Shown: positions 8,126 through 18,119 of the stretch, piece by piece
Layout of the letters: every line of letters starts with the position of its first letter
Numbering within the stretch: the first letter of the stretch is position 1
Assembly (NCBI RefSeq): GCF_003944765.1
Contig: NZ_RWIU01000006.1
Coordinates: 124,001-188,000, forward strand
Direction of reading: 5' to 3'
DNA from: Hymenobacter perfusus
GTDB lineage: Bacteria; Bacteroidota; Bacteroidia; Cytophagales; Hymenobacteraceae
Length of the DNA stretch: 64,000 bases
Notes under the pieces: model-generated
The model's input: the letters and a program-made list of their open reading frames with translations, nothing else
Databases searched by the model: none
Told to the model about the DNA's origin: nothing
Made by a program: the position numbers and the translations under genes

Positions 8126-8461
8126 ATGACCGTATCGCCCGCCGTGGAAACCCATCCGCTCCTGCACCGCATCGAACAGGCGCTGGACAGCATCCGGCCC
8201 TACCTGGCCGCCGACGGAGGCAACGTGCGCGTGCTGGAAATCACCGACGACATGGTGCTGCGCCTGGAGCTGCTCGGTGCCTGCGGTACCTGCCCCATGT
8301 CGCCGATGACGCTGAAAGCCGGCGTGGAGGAATCGGTGAAGAAGGCTGTGCCCGAAATCCGCGCCGTGGAGGCCATTAACCTCACGCCCATGTCGGCCCA
8401 GCCCGCCGGCCAGAGTGGCCACCCTCAGTCGCCCACTCCGGTACCCACTCCGCAGTTTTAA
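8126..8461 (+). CDS. NifU C-terminal-domain protein (Fe-S scaffold/carrier)
   Basis: 111 residues. The core (IEQALDSIRPYLAADGGNVRV... LLGACGTCPMSPMTLKAGVEESV) is the NFU domain; the CxxC in GACGTCP binds a 4Fe-4S cluster shared by two subunits. The last 25 residues are a Pro/Ser/Thr-rich tail with no domain. ATG 8126 is preferred to an upstream TTG because it begins just before the conserved domain. It follows the Mrp-family gene, a pairing that fits a late step of Fe-S cluster delivery. Confidence 0.92.
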   Translation: MTVSPAVETHPLLHRIEQALDSIRPYLAADGGNVRVLEITDDMVLRLELLGACGTCPMSPMTLKAGVEESVKKAVPEIRAVEAINLTPMSAQPAGQSGHPQSPTPVPTPQF

Positions 8462-8481
8462 GGTTAGTTCTTTTTCATCAG

Positions 8482-8525
8482 CAGCGCCCCGCTCCTGCCG
8501 GTTTTCCGGCTGGGGCGGGGCGCTG
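8482..8525 (+). terminator. Strong hairpin after the NifU-like gene
   Basis: CAGCGCCCCG...CGGGGCGCTG stem with an inner CCGG/CCGG pairing and a TTTT loop, 20 bases after the stop. There is no long T tract, so it may be a processed or factor-assisted terminator. Confidence 0.6.
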
Positions 8526-8679
8526 TGGTTTACAAAGCAGGAGAAAAATCGCACAGCACATGTCGCTGGTGCTCCGTTCATTTATCCTATCATAGCAACT
8601 ATTCCTGTTAAGTGGAGCGGTTTATTAAACAGTCCAAACGATGTGCTTTTTCTTGATGACTAGGCGCTAGTTCCGTTGG

Positions 8680-9033
8680 CTAATCCTGTTCAATATCCAT
8701 TCGTTGCAGCAAACCATCCTGTAGAGTATAAATATGCTTTACCGTTCCATCAAACAGCAGATTTTCTTGCAAGTCCTGTACGGTTTGGTGCACGATAATT
8801 TCTACTGTTCCGTCCTGCCTTTCAGTAAATCCAACAGGCTCAACTTTGGGGTTTATTTCCGCCCATTGTCTTGTCCAGTATTGTCTGATGTCATCATGTC
8901 CCTGCACATATCCTCCTTCAAATGCTCTGGGCCATTGAACCTCAGAATGCATTGTTGCAAGCGCCGCATCAATATCTCTGGCGTTGAAGGCAGCATAGGC
9001 CTTTTCAATCAGTTCTTGGTGTTGCTGTTTCAT
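8680..9033 (-). CDS. NTF2-like (SnoaL-type) protein
   Basis: 117 residues with the NTF2-like cone fold pattern: an N-terminal helix ELIEKAYAAFNARDIDAALATM, then VQWPRAFEGG, YWTRQWAEINPKVEP, and strand pairs TVEIIVHQTVQDL and KHIYTLQDGLLQRM. Such proteins are small ketosteroid-isomerase-like enzymes or ligand binders; no substrate can be named. ATG at 9033 is preferred; another start at 9066 would add 11 residues. The gene and its flanks (8530-9260) are visibly AT-richer than the neighbourhood, which suggests more recent acquisition. The stretch 9067-9256 upstream holds no other gene that I can see. Confidence 0.8.
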   Translation of the reverse strand: MKQQHQELIEKAYAAFNARDIDAALATMHSEVQWPRAFEGGYVQGHDDIRQYWTRQWAEINPKVEPVGFTERQDGTVEIIVHQTVQDLQENLLFDGTVKHIYTLQDGLLQRMDIEQD

Positions 9034-9256
9034 TACGTGTGATTTTCGTTTTACGGTTTTGTCCACCGTAAGAGGTCTAGTTTGTTATTGAGCCTTAAAG
9101 AAGCAGTAAAAGCGTGGTAAAGGACACAGACTTCGGTTCCCGAAATGGCAGTGAAAGCCCGAGCTAAGCACATCGGCTCAAGGTAGCAGCTTTACTTTTC
9201 CTTATAGACAGGTTACCGTTACAATCATTATCTGGCAGCATTTGCCTCACCGATTC

Positions 9257-9264
9257 TACCTTTG
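9257..9264 (+). promoter_or_regulatory. Putative -7 box of fahA
   Basis: TACCTTTG, 28 bases upstream of the ATG at 9292. Confidence 0.5.
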
Positions 9265-9291
9265 CCGCTCCTACCACCAACTACCGACCGA

Positions 9292-10575
9292 ATGGCTAAC
9301 CCCAACGACCCCGCCCTGCACTCCTGGATTGATATTGCCCCCGGCAGCGACTTTCCCATTCAGAACCTGCCGTTTGGCGTGTTCGAGACGGAGGACCGGG
9401 GCCCACGGCTGGGCGTGGCCATTGGCGAGTACGTGCTGGATCTGTACGCCGTGGCCCAGTTCGGCTTTTTCGAGGACCTGGAGCTGGGCGCGAAGATGCC
9501 CAAGGTGTTCCGCCGCCGCTCGCTCAACCAGTTCATTGCCCTGGGCCGGCCGGCGTGGCGGGCCGTGCGCCAGCGCGTCTCGGAGCTGCTGCGCCACGAC
9601 AGCACCGCGCTGCGCTCGGATGAGGTGATGCGGGAGTGCCTGCTGCGCCAGACGGAGGTGCGGATGCTGCGCCCCGTGAAGCCCCACAACTACACCGATT
9701 TCTACAGCAGCATCGAGCACGCCACCAACGTGGGCATTATGTTCCGCGACCCGGCCAACGCTTTGCTGCCCAACTGGCGCCACATTCCCATCGGTTACCA
9801 CGGCCGGGCCAGCAGCATCGTAGTGAGCGGCACCGATATCCGCCGCCCCAACGGCCAGCGCAAGGCCCCCGATGCCGCCGCGCCCACCTTCGGGCCGTCG
9901 CAGCAGCTGGATTTCGAGCTGGAAGTAGGCTTCATCGTGGGCCAGGGCACGCAGCTCGGCGACACGGTGCCGATTCAGCACGCCGAGGACCACATCTTCG
10001 GCTTGGTGCTGTTCAACGACTGGAGCGCCCGCGACATTCAGAGCTGGGAGTACGTACCGCTGGGGCCGTTTCTGGGCAAGAGCTTCGGCAGCAGCATGTC
10101 GGCGTGGGTGGTGACGCTGGATGCGCTGGAGCCGTTCCGGGTGGCCGGGCCGGTGCAGGAGCCCGAGCCGCTGCTGTATCTGCGCCAGCTGGACAAGCAT
10201 AACTTCGATGTGAACCTGGAAGTGGATCTGCAGCCCGAAAATGGCCCGGCCACCACCATTTCGCGCTCCAATTTCGGGCTCATGTACTGGAGCATGGCCC
10301 AGCAGCTCACCCACCAGGCCTCCAACGGCTGCAACCTGCAGGTCGGCGACCTGTACGCCTCGGGCACTATCTCGGGCACCACGCCCGATTCGCTGGGCTC
10401 GATGCTGGAGCTGGCCTGGCGCGGCACCCGCCCCCTGCCCCTGGCCGACGGCTCGGAGCGCAAATTCCTGCTCGACGGCGACACCGTGACCATGCGCGGC
10501 TACTGCGAAAAGGATGGTTTGCGGATTGGTTTTGGTGAGGTAACGGGCAAGGTGTTGCCGGCTCCGATGGTGTAG
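9292..10575 (+). CDS. fahA: Fumarylacetoacetase
   Basis: 427 residues, the usual length. Last step of tyrosine/homogentisate breakdown: cleaves fumarylacetoacetate to fumarate and acetoacetate. The N-terminal SH3-like domain is followed by the catalytic domain with HIPIGYHGRASSIVVSGTDI, DFELEVGFIVG (metal-binding acidic residues) and VLFNDWSARDIQSWEYVPLG. ATG 9292 gives the expected start (MANPNDPALHSWIDI). No other homogentisate-pathway gene is in the window, so it seems to be transcribed alone. Two REP-like hairpins follow the stop. Confidence 0.96.
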   Translation: MANPNDPALHSWIDIAPGSDFPIQNLPFGVFETEDRGPRLGVAIGEYVLDLYAVAQFGFFEDLELGAKMPKVFRRRSLNQFIALGRPAWRAVRQRVSELLRHDSTALRSDEVMRECLLRQTEVRMLRPVKPHNYTDFYSSIEHATNVGIMFRDPANALLPNWRHIPIGYHGRASSIVVSGTDIRRPNGQRKAPDAAAPTFGPSQQLDFELEVGFIVGQGTQLGDTVPIQHAEDHIFGLVLFNDWSARDIQSWEYVPLGPFLGKSFGSSMSAWVVTLDALEPFRVAGPVQEPEPLLYLRQLDKHNFDVNLEVDLQPENGPATTISRSNFGLMYWSMAQQLTHQASNGCNLQVGDLYASGTISGTTPDSLGSMLELAWRGTRPLPLADGSERKFLLDGDTVTMRGYCEKDGLRIGFGEVTGKVLPAPMV

Positions 10576-10590
10576 TTCACTCACGTTGCA

Positions 10591-10724
10591 GCGACGACCG
10601 GTCCGGCGGCTTTTTCCAGCCGTCGGGCCGGTCGTCGTCAACTGACGTCGTGGCGACGCTGTTCGGCAGCCTCGTTCGCCCCAGGACCGGCCCGACGGCC
10701 GGGAAAAGCCGCCGGACCGGGGAC
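10591..10724. repeat. Pair of REP-like palindromes (family A)
   Basis: 10591-10639 has stem arms GACGACCGGTCCGGCGGCT and AGCCGTCGGGCCGGTCGTC; 10683-10724 carries the same core in the opposite orientation with a GGGAAAA loop. Arrangement is as at 3985-4105. It lies between convergent genes. Confidence 0.75.
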
Positions 10725-10762
10725 CTTCCGTAACTTGAGTTCAACATACTACCGGTTCAACA

Positions 10763-10808
10763 GAGGACGCCGCCGCCGCAGAATATTCTGCGGCGGCGGC
10801 GTCCTCTT
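10763..10808. terminator. Perfect palindrome between convergent fahA and cobC
   Basis: A 46-base perfect palindrome; arms AGAGGACGCCGCCGCCGCAG and complement around AATATT. Very stable, no T tract. Its position 25 bases past the cobC stop suggests a transcription end for cobC. Confidence 0.6.
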
Positions 10809-10832
10809 CGGCGTCCTGGGCGGGGAAAACTG

Positions 10833-11399
10833 TTACGCGTTTGTGTAGGCTACGCTGAAGTGGCCGTGCCGGTAGCACACTTTCGAGATGGAGCCGTAGT
10901 CTACATCCAGGCGGAAGGCGTGCGCCAGCGGCAGGCCCAGACAGTGGCAGAGCAGGCTGCGGATAACGGCCGAATGGCTGAACAGCAACAGCGGCTCCGG
11001 GCCTTCCAATAGTTCCTCAAGAAAGGCCACGGCGCGGGTTTGCAGGTCCTGAAATGTTTCGCCGCCGGGGGCGGGCACCTGCACGAAATCGGCCATCCAG
11101 GGGTCGAGCTCCGGGGCCGGCAGCGCGTCCCAGGGTTGCAGCTCCCAGCGGCCGAAATCATATTCCATCAGCCGGTCATCGAACCGGATGGGGCCGGGGG
11201 CCAGGGCTTCGGCCAGCACGCGGCAGCGGGTGAGCGGACTGGCCCAGGCCCGGTGCGGGGCGGCCAGCACCGGGGCCAGCCGGGCGCGCACGGCCTCCTC
11301 GTCCTCGGGGTAGGTGGCGGCCACGGGCACATCGGAGCGGCCGTAGCAGATGCCGGCTTCGGTGGCCACGCGGGTATGGCGAATCAGGTAGATATCCAT
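10833..11399 (-). CDS. cobC: Alpha-ribazole phosphatase (histidine phosphatase family)
   Basis: 188 residues. The phosphohistidine motif is LIRHTR at the N-terminus (H as nucleophile), followed by ICYGRSDVP and, in the second half, LLLFSHSAVIRSLL with the other catalytic histidine. It removes the 5'-phosphate of alpha-ribazole phosphate or cobalamin phosphate in B12 assembly. The general histidine-phosphatase family is broad; the B12 role rests on the CYGRSDVP motif and on overlap by 16 bases with cobS in a cobT-cobS-cobC operon. Confidence 0.88.
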   Translation of the reverse strand: MDIYLIRHTRVATEAGICYGRSDVPVAATYPEDEEAVRARLAPVLAAPHRAWASPLTRCRVLAEALAPGPIRFDDRLMEYDFGRWELQPWDALPAPELDPWMADFVQVPAPGGETFQDLQTRAVAFLEELLEGPEPLLLFSHSAVIRSLLCHCLGLPLAHAFRLDVDYGSISKVCYRHGHFSVAYTNA

Positions 11400-12181
11400 A
11401 AACGGGAGCAGAAAAACAGGTAAATCACTACCTCGGCCACCTGCTGGGTCGCGCCCAGACAGTCGCCGGTGTAGCCGCCAATCCAGCGCTGGAAGAAGCG
11501 GGCCAGGTAAGCCTTCACGAGCCAGAGCGGCAGCAGCACCAGCAGCGGCCAGCCACTGCCGAGCCAGGCGACGTAAGCCAGCAGCGGCAGGAGGCCAAAA
11601 ACCAGCCCTACCAGCAGCTCCGGAAGGCTGATTTGCTTAGCCAGCGGCTTGGCTTTGCTGTCCTCGTTGGCCCGCACGTAGTGGTGCGTATACACGAACG
11701 TCAGGGCCGTGGCCCGGCTCAGGGCGTGCGCTACCACCAGCAGCCCCGGCCCGGCCCAGACCGAAACCCCAGGACCAGTTACCAGACTTTTCAGGGCGAA
11801 AAACTTCAGGGCCAGCATCAGCCCCAACCCAGTCGCGCCGTAGGTGCCCAGGCGGCTGTCCTTCATAATATCGAGGATGCGTTGCTGGGTCCAGCCGCCC
11901 CCGAATCCGTCGCACATGTCGGCAAAGCCGTCTTCGTGGAAAGCGCCCGTCATCCAGATACTGGCCACCATACTCAACACCAGGGAAATATCCGTCGGGA
12001 AGATAACGCGCAGTGCCCCGAAACTCAGGGCCGCCACCCCGCCCACCAGCCAGCCAATCAGCGGGAAGTACACCGTGGATTTGTTGAGCAGCTCCTCCGA
12101 ATGGCCGATCCACCGGGGGCAGGGCACGCGGGTATAGAACATGAGGGCCGTGAAAAACAGCTCCAGCTGCCGGCGCATCAC
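11384..12181 (-). CDS. cobS: Adenosylcobinamide-GDP ribazoletransferase
   Basis: 265-residue integral membrane enzyme that joins adenosylcobinamide-GDP with alpha-ribazole (phosphate). Typical features are FFTALMFYTRVPCP near the N-terminus, the acidic motif GAFHEDGFADMCDGFGGG around residue 80 that binds metal and substrate, and DSRLGTYGATGLGL. Several hydrophobic helices follow. The first codons ATGATG overlap the end of cobT (TGA/ATG), so translation is coupled; a start at 12178 would be equally good. Confidence 0.95.
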   Translation of the reverse strand: MMRRQLELFFTALMFYTRVPCPRWIGHSEELLNKSTVYFPLIGWLVGGVAALSFGALRVIFPTDISLVLSMVASIWMTGAFHEDGFADMCDGFGGGWTQQRILDIMKDSRLGTYGATGLGLMLALKFFALKSLVTGPGVSVWAGPGLLVVAHALSRATALTFVYTHHYVRANEDSKAKPLAKQISLPELLVGLVFGLLPLLAYVAWLGSGWPLLVLLPLWLVKAYLARFFQRWIGGYTGDCLGATQQVAEVVIYLFFCSRLWIST

Positions 12182-13224
12182 GAGGCGGCGGGAGTTGCGG
12201 CCTGGCTCACGCCGGCGCTTTCAAACGAGGCCATTTCGTTGAGGAAGCCCACCGCCGAAACCAGCAGCGGGTAGGCCAGCGCGCAGCCCGTGCCCTCGCC
12301 CAGGCGCAGGCCCAGCTGCAACAGCGGCTTGGCCTGCAAATGCGCCAGCAGCCGCGCGTGCCCGGCCTCGTCGGACTGGTGGCAGAACACGCAGTAGGCC
12401 AGCACCTCGGGGTGCAGCTGGGCGGCGGCCAGCAGCGCGGCCGTGGCAATGAAGCCGTCCACCAGCACCACCATGCCCAACTCGGCGGCCTGGAGCATGG
12501 CCCCGGCCATCTGCACCAGCTCGAAGCCTCCCACGGCGGCCAGCACCGCCAGCGGCGCGGTGAGGTGGGCGTGGGTGGCGGCGGCCGTAGTCAGCACGGC
12601 AGCTTTGTGGCGCAGCTGCGCATCATCAAGGCCGGTGCCCCGGCCCAGGCACTCGGCCAGCGGCAGGCCCGTAAAGCGGTGCATCAGCAGGGTAGCCGCC
12701 GACGTGTTACCGATACCCATTTCGCCGCAGCCCAGCACGTTGCAGCCGGTGGCGGCCACCCGGCGCACCACGGCGGCCCCGGCTTCGAGGGCCCGGGCGC
12801 ACTCCGGCCCCGTCATGGCCGGCTCGTGGAGGAAGCTGCGGGTACCGGGCGCAATCTTCTGGTCGATGACGGCAGGATATTCCGCGAAGCTGCCGGCCAC
12901 CCCGGCGTCTATAATATTGAGGGTGATGCCGTTTTGACGGCAGAATACGTTGATGGCGGCCCCTTCCTGCACAAAGTTGAGCACCATCTGGTAGGTAACT
13001 TCGGGCGGATACTTGCTCACGCCTTCGCGGGCAATGCCGTGGTCGGCGGCAAATACCAGCAGGTGCGGCCGGCGCAGTTCCGGCGTCAGGGTCTGCTGAA
13101 TCAGGCCGATTTGCCAGGCTAGGCTTTCCAGTTGCCCCAGCGACCCGAGCGGCTTAGTTTTGTGGTCGATTTTATGCTGGATTTCGGGAGCCAGCGTCAG
13201 ATTGAGCGGACGAATAGAGAACAT
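12178..13224 (-). CDS. cobT: Nicotinate-nucleotide-dimethylbenzimidazole phosphoribosyltransferase
   Basis: 348 residues. Makes alpha-ribazole 5'-phosphate from nicotinate mononucleotide and dimethylbenzimidazole. Motifs include KTKPLGSLGQLESLAWQIG, VFAADHGIAREGVSKYPPEV, the glycine-rich GEMGIGNTSAATLL and the C-terminal glutamate in LRLGEGTGCALAYPLL, the catalytic base of the family. First gene of cobT-cobS-cobC. The bifunctional kinase/guanylyltransferase (CobU/CobP) is not in this window. The 143-base gap to acs holds an acs terminator and a TACCTTCG box but no room for a cobalamin riboswitch. Confidence 0.96.
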   Translation of the reverse strand: MFSIRPLNLTLAPEIQHKIDHKTKPLGSLGQLESLAWQIGLIQQTLTPELRRPHLLVFAADHGIAREGVSKYPPEVTYQMVLNFVQEGAAINVFCRQNGITLNIIDAGVAGSFAEYPAVIDQKIAPGTRSFLHEPAMTGPECARALEAGAAVVRRVAATGCNVLGCGEMGIGNTSAATLLMHRFTGLPLAECLGRGTGLDDAQLRHKAAVLTTAAATHAHLTAPLAVLAAVGGFELVQMAGAMLQAAELGMVVLVDGFIATAALLAAAQLHPEVLAYCVFCHQSDEAGHARLLAHLQAKPLLQLGLRLGEGTGCALAYPLLVSAVGFLNEMASFESAGVSQAATPAAS

Positions 13225-13314
13225 GCGGGCGAAGGTACTAGCTGCCGGGTGAGTCGGTGGTATAGGTCGGTTTAGGTTTCTGCTCAGGAATGCCGCACCG
13301 GTGCTACTAACGCA

Positions 13315-13346
13315 AAAACGCCGGTTCGATATCGAACCGGCGCTTT
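13315..13346 (-). terminator. Terminator of acs
   Basis: Perfect 24-base palindrome CGCCGGTTCGAT/ATCGAACCGGCG with AAA on one side and TTT on the other, 22 bases after the acs stop codon. Confidence 0.75.
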
Positions 13347-13367
13347 CTGTGCTCGCAACTAACTAAC

Positions 13368-15293
<1,926 letters not shown>

Positions 15294-15302
15294 GTTTGGG
15301 GA

Positions 15303-15345
15303 AAGGTGAAATGGTGAAGTTGCGAAATGATGAAGTTGAGAAGTC
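15303..15345. repeat. Octamer array upstream of acs
   Basis: GTGAAATG, GTGAAGTT, GCGAAATG, ATGAAGTT, GAGAAGTC read in 8-base steps, ten bases from the acs start. Same style as the arrays at 49664-49930. Confidence 0.55.
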
Positions 15346-15442
15346 TTGCTGCGGGCCTGTTTCGGGCCGAGTACCCGGGTTTACGCGTGCATAATAGCCG
15401 TTTTCATACGAACCGGGCCACCCTAACCAGCCGGCACATGGC

Positions 15443-17566
15443 TCAGGAGGGCAAACGACTGGCAAACGCCTGCCCGATGCCGCGGGCCGCCAGCACCGCC
15501 CGGATTTCGTCGAGAATAGCGGGGTCGTCGATGGTGGAGGGCACGGGAAAGTCTTCACCGTCGGCCACTTGTCGCAGGGTTTTGCGCAGGATTTTGCCGG
15601 AGCGGGTTTTGGGCAGCCGCGCCACCACGGCCGCCTGCCGGAAGCAGGCCACCGCCCCCACCCGCTCCCGGATCAGGCCTACCAGCTCCTGCTGCAGCTG
15701 TTGCTCGGGTATTGCGTGGCCGTCTTTGAGCACTACCAGGCCCACGGGCACCTGCCCGCGCAGCTCGCAGGCAATGCCCAGCACGGCGCACTCAGCCACG
15801 GCGGGGTGGGCGGCCAGCAGCTCCTCCAGCTCGCCGGTGCTGAGACGGTGGCCGGCCACGTTTATCACGTCATCTACCCGGCCCATGATGTAGAGGTAGC
15901 CCTCGGCATCCTGGTAGCCCCCGTCGCCGCTGAGGTAGTAGCCGGGGAAGGTTTCGAGGTAGGCGCTGCGAAAACGGGCATCGTCCTGCCACAGCGTGGG
16001 CAGGCAGCCGGGCGGCAGCGGCAGGCGCACGGCCACCAGCCCGGTAGTGCCGGCCGGCACCGGCTGGCCAGCTTCGTCCAGAATCTGCACGTCGTAGCCC
16101 GGCACGGGGTGGCCGGCCGAGCCGGCGCGGGGCGCGGGCATATCGGGCAGGCCTACCAGCGTAGCCAGCATCGGCCAGCCCGATTCCGTTTGCCACCAAT
16201 GGTCTACCACGGGCACGCCCAGCGTGGTGCCGGCCCAGGCGTAGGTGGCGGGGTCGCACCGCTCCCCGGCTACAAACAAATGGCGCAGACTGCTGAGGTC
16301 GTACTGCCCGGCGAGCTGACCGGTGGGGTCTTCCTTCTTGATGGCCCGGATGGCGGTGGGTGCCGTGAACAGCACCCGCACCCGGTGGTCCCGGATGACG
16401 CGCCAGAACGTGCCGGCATCGGGGGTGCGTACAGGTTTGCCCTCGAACAGCACCGTGGTGCAGCCGTGCAGCAGCGGCCCGTACACGATGTAGCTGTGGC
16501 CCACAGCCCAGCCAATATCGGAAGCGGCCCAGAAGGTTTCGCCGGGCTGCACCCCGTAAATGGCACTCATGCTGTATTGGAGGGCCACGGCGTGGCCGCC
16601 GTTGTCGCGCACCACGCCTTTGGGCTTGCCGGTGGTGCCGCTGGTGTAGAGGATGTAAAGCGGATCGGTGGCATCCAGCGGTACGGCCTCGACGGGCACG
16701 GCTTGCAACAGGGACTGGAAATCCACGTCGCGCGGCAGCTTCCGGTTATCCTGCGAAACGAACTGGTTATCCTGCGAAGCCAACTGGTTGCCCTCCGAAG
16801 CCAACTGGTTGCCCTCCGAAGCCAACTGGTTGCCCTCCGAAGCCAACTGGTTATCCTGCGAAACGAACTGGTTATCCTGCGGAACGAACTGATTGTCCTG
16901 CGAAGCCAACTGGTTGCCTTTGGAGGTGGGGGCGTTCATTTCCGCCCGGCAGAAGTCGCGCTGAAGCACCACTACGTGGGCGGGTTGGTGGCGGGCCAGT
17001 GCAATGGCGGCATCCACGAGGGGCTTGTAGGGAATCACCTTGTCGAACTCCAGGCCGGCGGAGGCGCATACCAACACGCGGGGCCGGGCATCATCAATGC
17101 GCACGGCCAACTCGTGGGGCGCAAAGCCGCCGAATACCACCGAGTGCACCGCCCCCAGCCGGGCGCAGGCCAGCATGGCTACCACGGCTTCGGGTAGGTT
17201 GGGCATGTAGAGTATCACCCGGTCGCCGCGCTGCACGCCCAGCCGGCGCAGGCCGCCGGCAAAGCGGCTGGTGAGGTCCAGCAGCTCCCGATACGTGTAG
17301 CGGCGCACCTGTCCGGTCACCGGCGAGTCGTACACAAGCGCCACCTGGTCGGCGCGGCCATTTTGCACATGGTAATCGAGGCAGAGCCAGCTGGTATTGA
17401 GCTTTCCGCCCCGGAACCAGCGGTAAAAACCGGTGTCGGCATCCTGGCTAAGTACAGGCCGGGGCGGGTCCTGAAACCAGTTCAACTGGCCGGCCTGCCC
17501 GGCCCAGAAGGCTTCGGGGTCGTGCAGACTGGCCGCGTGCTGGGCGGCGTACGTGGGCGTTTTCAT
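15443..17566 (-). CDS. Propionyl-CoA synthetase-like acyl-CoA ligase with a repeat insertion
   Basis: 707 residues, longer than the usual 630 or so. The ligase core matches PrpE: LYILYTSGTTGKPKGVVRDN then GGHAVALQYSMSAIYG, ASDIGWAVGHSYIVYGPLL, VDHWWQTESGWPMLA, the hinge GRVDDVINVAGHRLSTGELE and the catalytic C-terminal lysine in LPKTRSGKILRKTL. The extra length is a heptapeptide repeat at residues about 214-274 (NQLASEG, NQLASQD, NQFVSQD and variants), encoded by a 21-bp minisatellite. It lies just before DVDFQSLLQAVPVE, in a region that is a surface loop between subdomains in this family. All catalytic motifs are intact, so the gene should be functional. It precedes acs; substrate (propionate or a related acid) is inferred from the family. 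Confidence 0.9.
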   Translation of the reverse strand: MKTPTYAAQHAASLHDPEAFWAGQAGQLNWFQDPPRPVLSQDADTGFYRWFRGGKLNTSWLCLDYHVQNGRADQVALVYDSPVTGQVRRYTYRELLDLTSRFAGGLRRLGVQRGDRVILYMPNLPEAVVAMLACARLGAVHSVVFGGFAPHELAVRIDDARPRVLVCASAGLEFDKVIPYKPLVDAAIALARHQPAHVVVLQRDFCRAEMNAPTSKGNQLASQDNQFVPQDNQFVSQDNQLASEGNQLASEGNQLASEGNQLASQDNQFVSQDNRKLPRDVDFQSLLQAVPVEAVPLDATDPLYILYTSGTTGKPKGVVRDNGGHAVALQYSMSAIYGVQPGETFWAASDIGWAVGHSYIVYGPLLHGCTTVLFEGKPVRTPDAGTFWRVIRDHRVRVLFTAPTAIRAIKKEDPTGQLAGQYDLSSLRHLFVAGERCDPATYAWAGTTLGVPVVDHWWQTESGWPMLATLVGLPDMPAPRAGSAGHPVPGYDVQILDEAGQPVPAGTTGLVAVRLPLPPGCLPTLWQDDARFRSAYLETFPGYYLSGDGGYQDAEGYLYIMGRVDDVINVAGHRLSTGELEELLAAHPAVAECAVLGIACELRGQVPVGLVVLKDGHAIPEQQLQQELVGLIRERVGAVACFRQAAVVARLPKTRSGKILRKTLRQVADGEDFPVPSTIDDPAILDEIRAVLAARGIGQAFASRLPS
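16743..16925 (-). repeat. 21-bp in-frame minisatellite, about 8.5 copies
   Basis: Units begin at 16761, 16782, 16803, 16824, 16845, 16866, 16887 and 16908, each starting AACTGGTT or AACTGATT on the plus strand, with a partial unit before. Three central copies are identical; flanking ones differ by a few bases, mainly between a GCCCTCC and an ATCCTGC type. Each copy encodes seven residues of the ligase. Confidence 0.95.
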
Positions 17567-17615
17567 GCGGGTGGAAATGTGTGGGTGGGACGGGAAGGAA
17601 GCAGGAGTAGCACAA

Positions 17616-17996
17616 TCAGGCGGTGGGTGCTAGTAGCTCTTTCACCTTTTCCATGAGTTGACGGGTGCTGAAGGGCTTGGGCAGGTAGAGGTCGGCCCCG
17701 GCGTCGTAGCCTTTCTGTACGTCGATTTCCTTGCTTTTGGCCGAGAGCATGATAACGCGGGTGCCGGCCCGGTCGGGGCGCTGGCGCAGGTGGCGGCACA
17801 CCTGGTAGCCATCCACGTCGGGCATCATGATATCGAGCAGCACCACGCCGAAAGCCGTGGCATCAATGGCGGCCAGGGCCTCGGTGCCGTTGCGGGCAAT
17901 GCTGACCTGGTAGCCATTTTTGCGCATCAGGAATTCCAGGGACATGACAATATTGGGCTCGTCATCGACAATCAGTATGTGCGGGACGGTAGGCAT
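17616..17996 (-). CDS. Stand-alone response-regulator receiver domain
   Basis: 126 residues, a single CheY-type receiver and nothing else. Acidic pocket DDE at residues 11-13, phospho-acceptor D55 in VVLLDIMMPDVDG, conserved S/T in VIMLSAKS and lysine in LPKPFS. With no output domain it must act by protein contact, or relay phosphate. It follows the SLC5-histidine kinase gene and precedes the two acyl-CoA ligases, so the kinase is the likely partner. Confidence 0.93.
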   Translation of the reverse strand: MPTVPHILIVDDEPNIVMSLEFLMRKNGYQVSIARNGTEALAAIDATAFGVVLLDIMMPDVDGYQVCRHLRQRPDRAGTRVIMLSAKSKEIDVQKGYDAGADLYLPKPFSTRQLMEKVKELLAPTA

Positions 17997-18049
17997 TGTG
18001 GAGCGTTGTTTTCGGGAGAAGTAGGCTATTTAGGTGCTGGCGTCGGTTC

Positions 18050-18100
18050 CCGCAGAGGAACGCGGAGGGTTTCGCAGAGGGGCGCAGAGGTTGTTCAGGC
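18050..18100. repeat. CGCAGAGG repeat
   Basis: The words CGCAGAGG, CGCGGAGG, CGCAGAGG and CGCAGAGG follow at 10- to 12-base steps in the spacer between the kinase and the receiver gene. The pattern resembles a repeat seen in many bacterial genomes (recollection, not checked). Confidence 0.5.
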
Positions 18101-18119
18101 TAATTCTCAATTTTCAATT
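18100..18119 (-). repeat. Heptamer array starting at the kinase stop codon
   Basis: On the sense strand AATTGAA, AATTGAG, AATTAGC; the first word contains the last codon (AAT) and the stop (TGA). Confidence 0.65.

Noticed and set aside
13225..13314. Cobalamin riboswitch upstream of cobT
   Set aside because: The gap is too short and shows no B12-box-like sequence.
16743..16925. CRISPR-like repeat
   Set aside because: 21-bp units are contiguous without spacers and in frame inside an enzyme gene.
15569..17197. Long open frame on the plus strand opposite the PrpE-like gene
   Set aside because: It is the complement of a GC-rich ligase gene with all catalytic motifs; the repeat has no stop codons in several frames, which explains the long opening.
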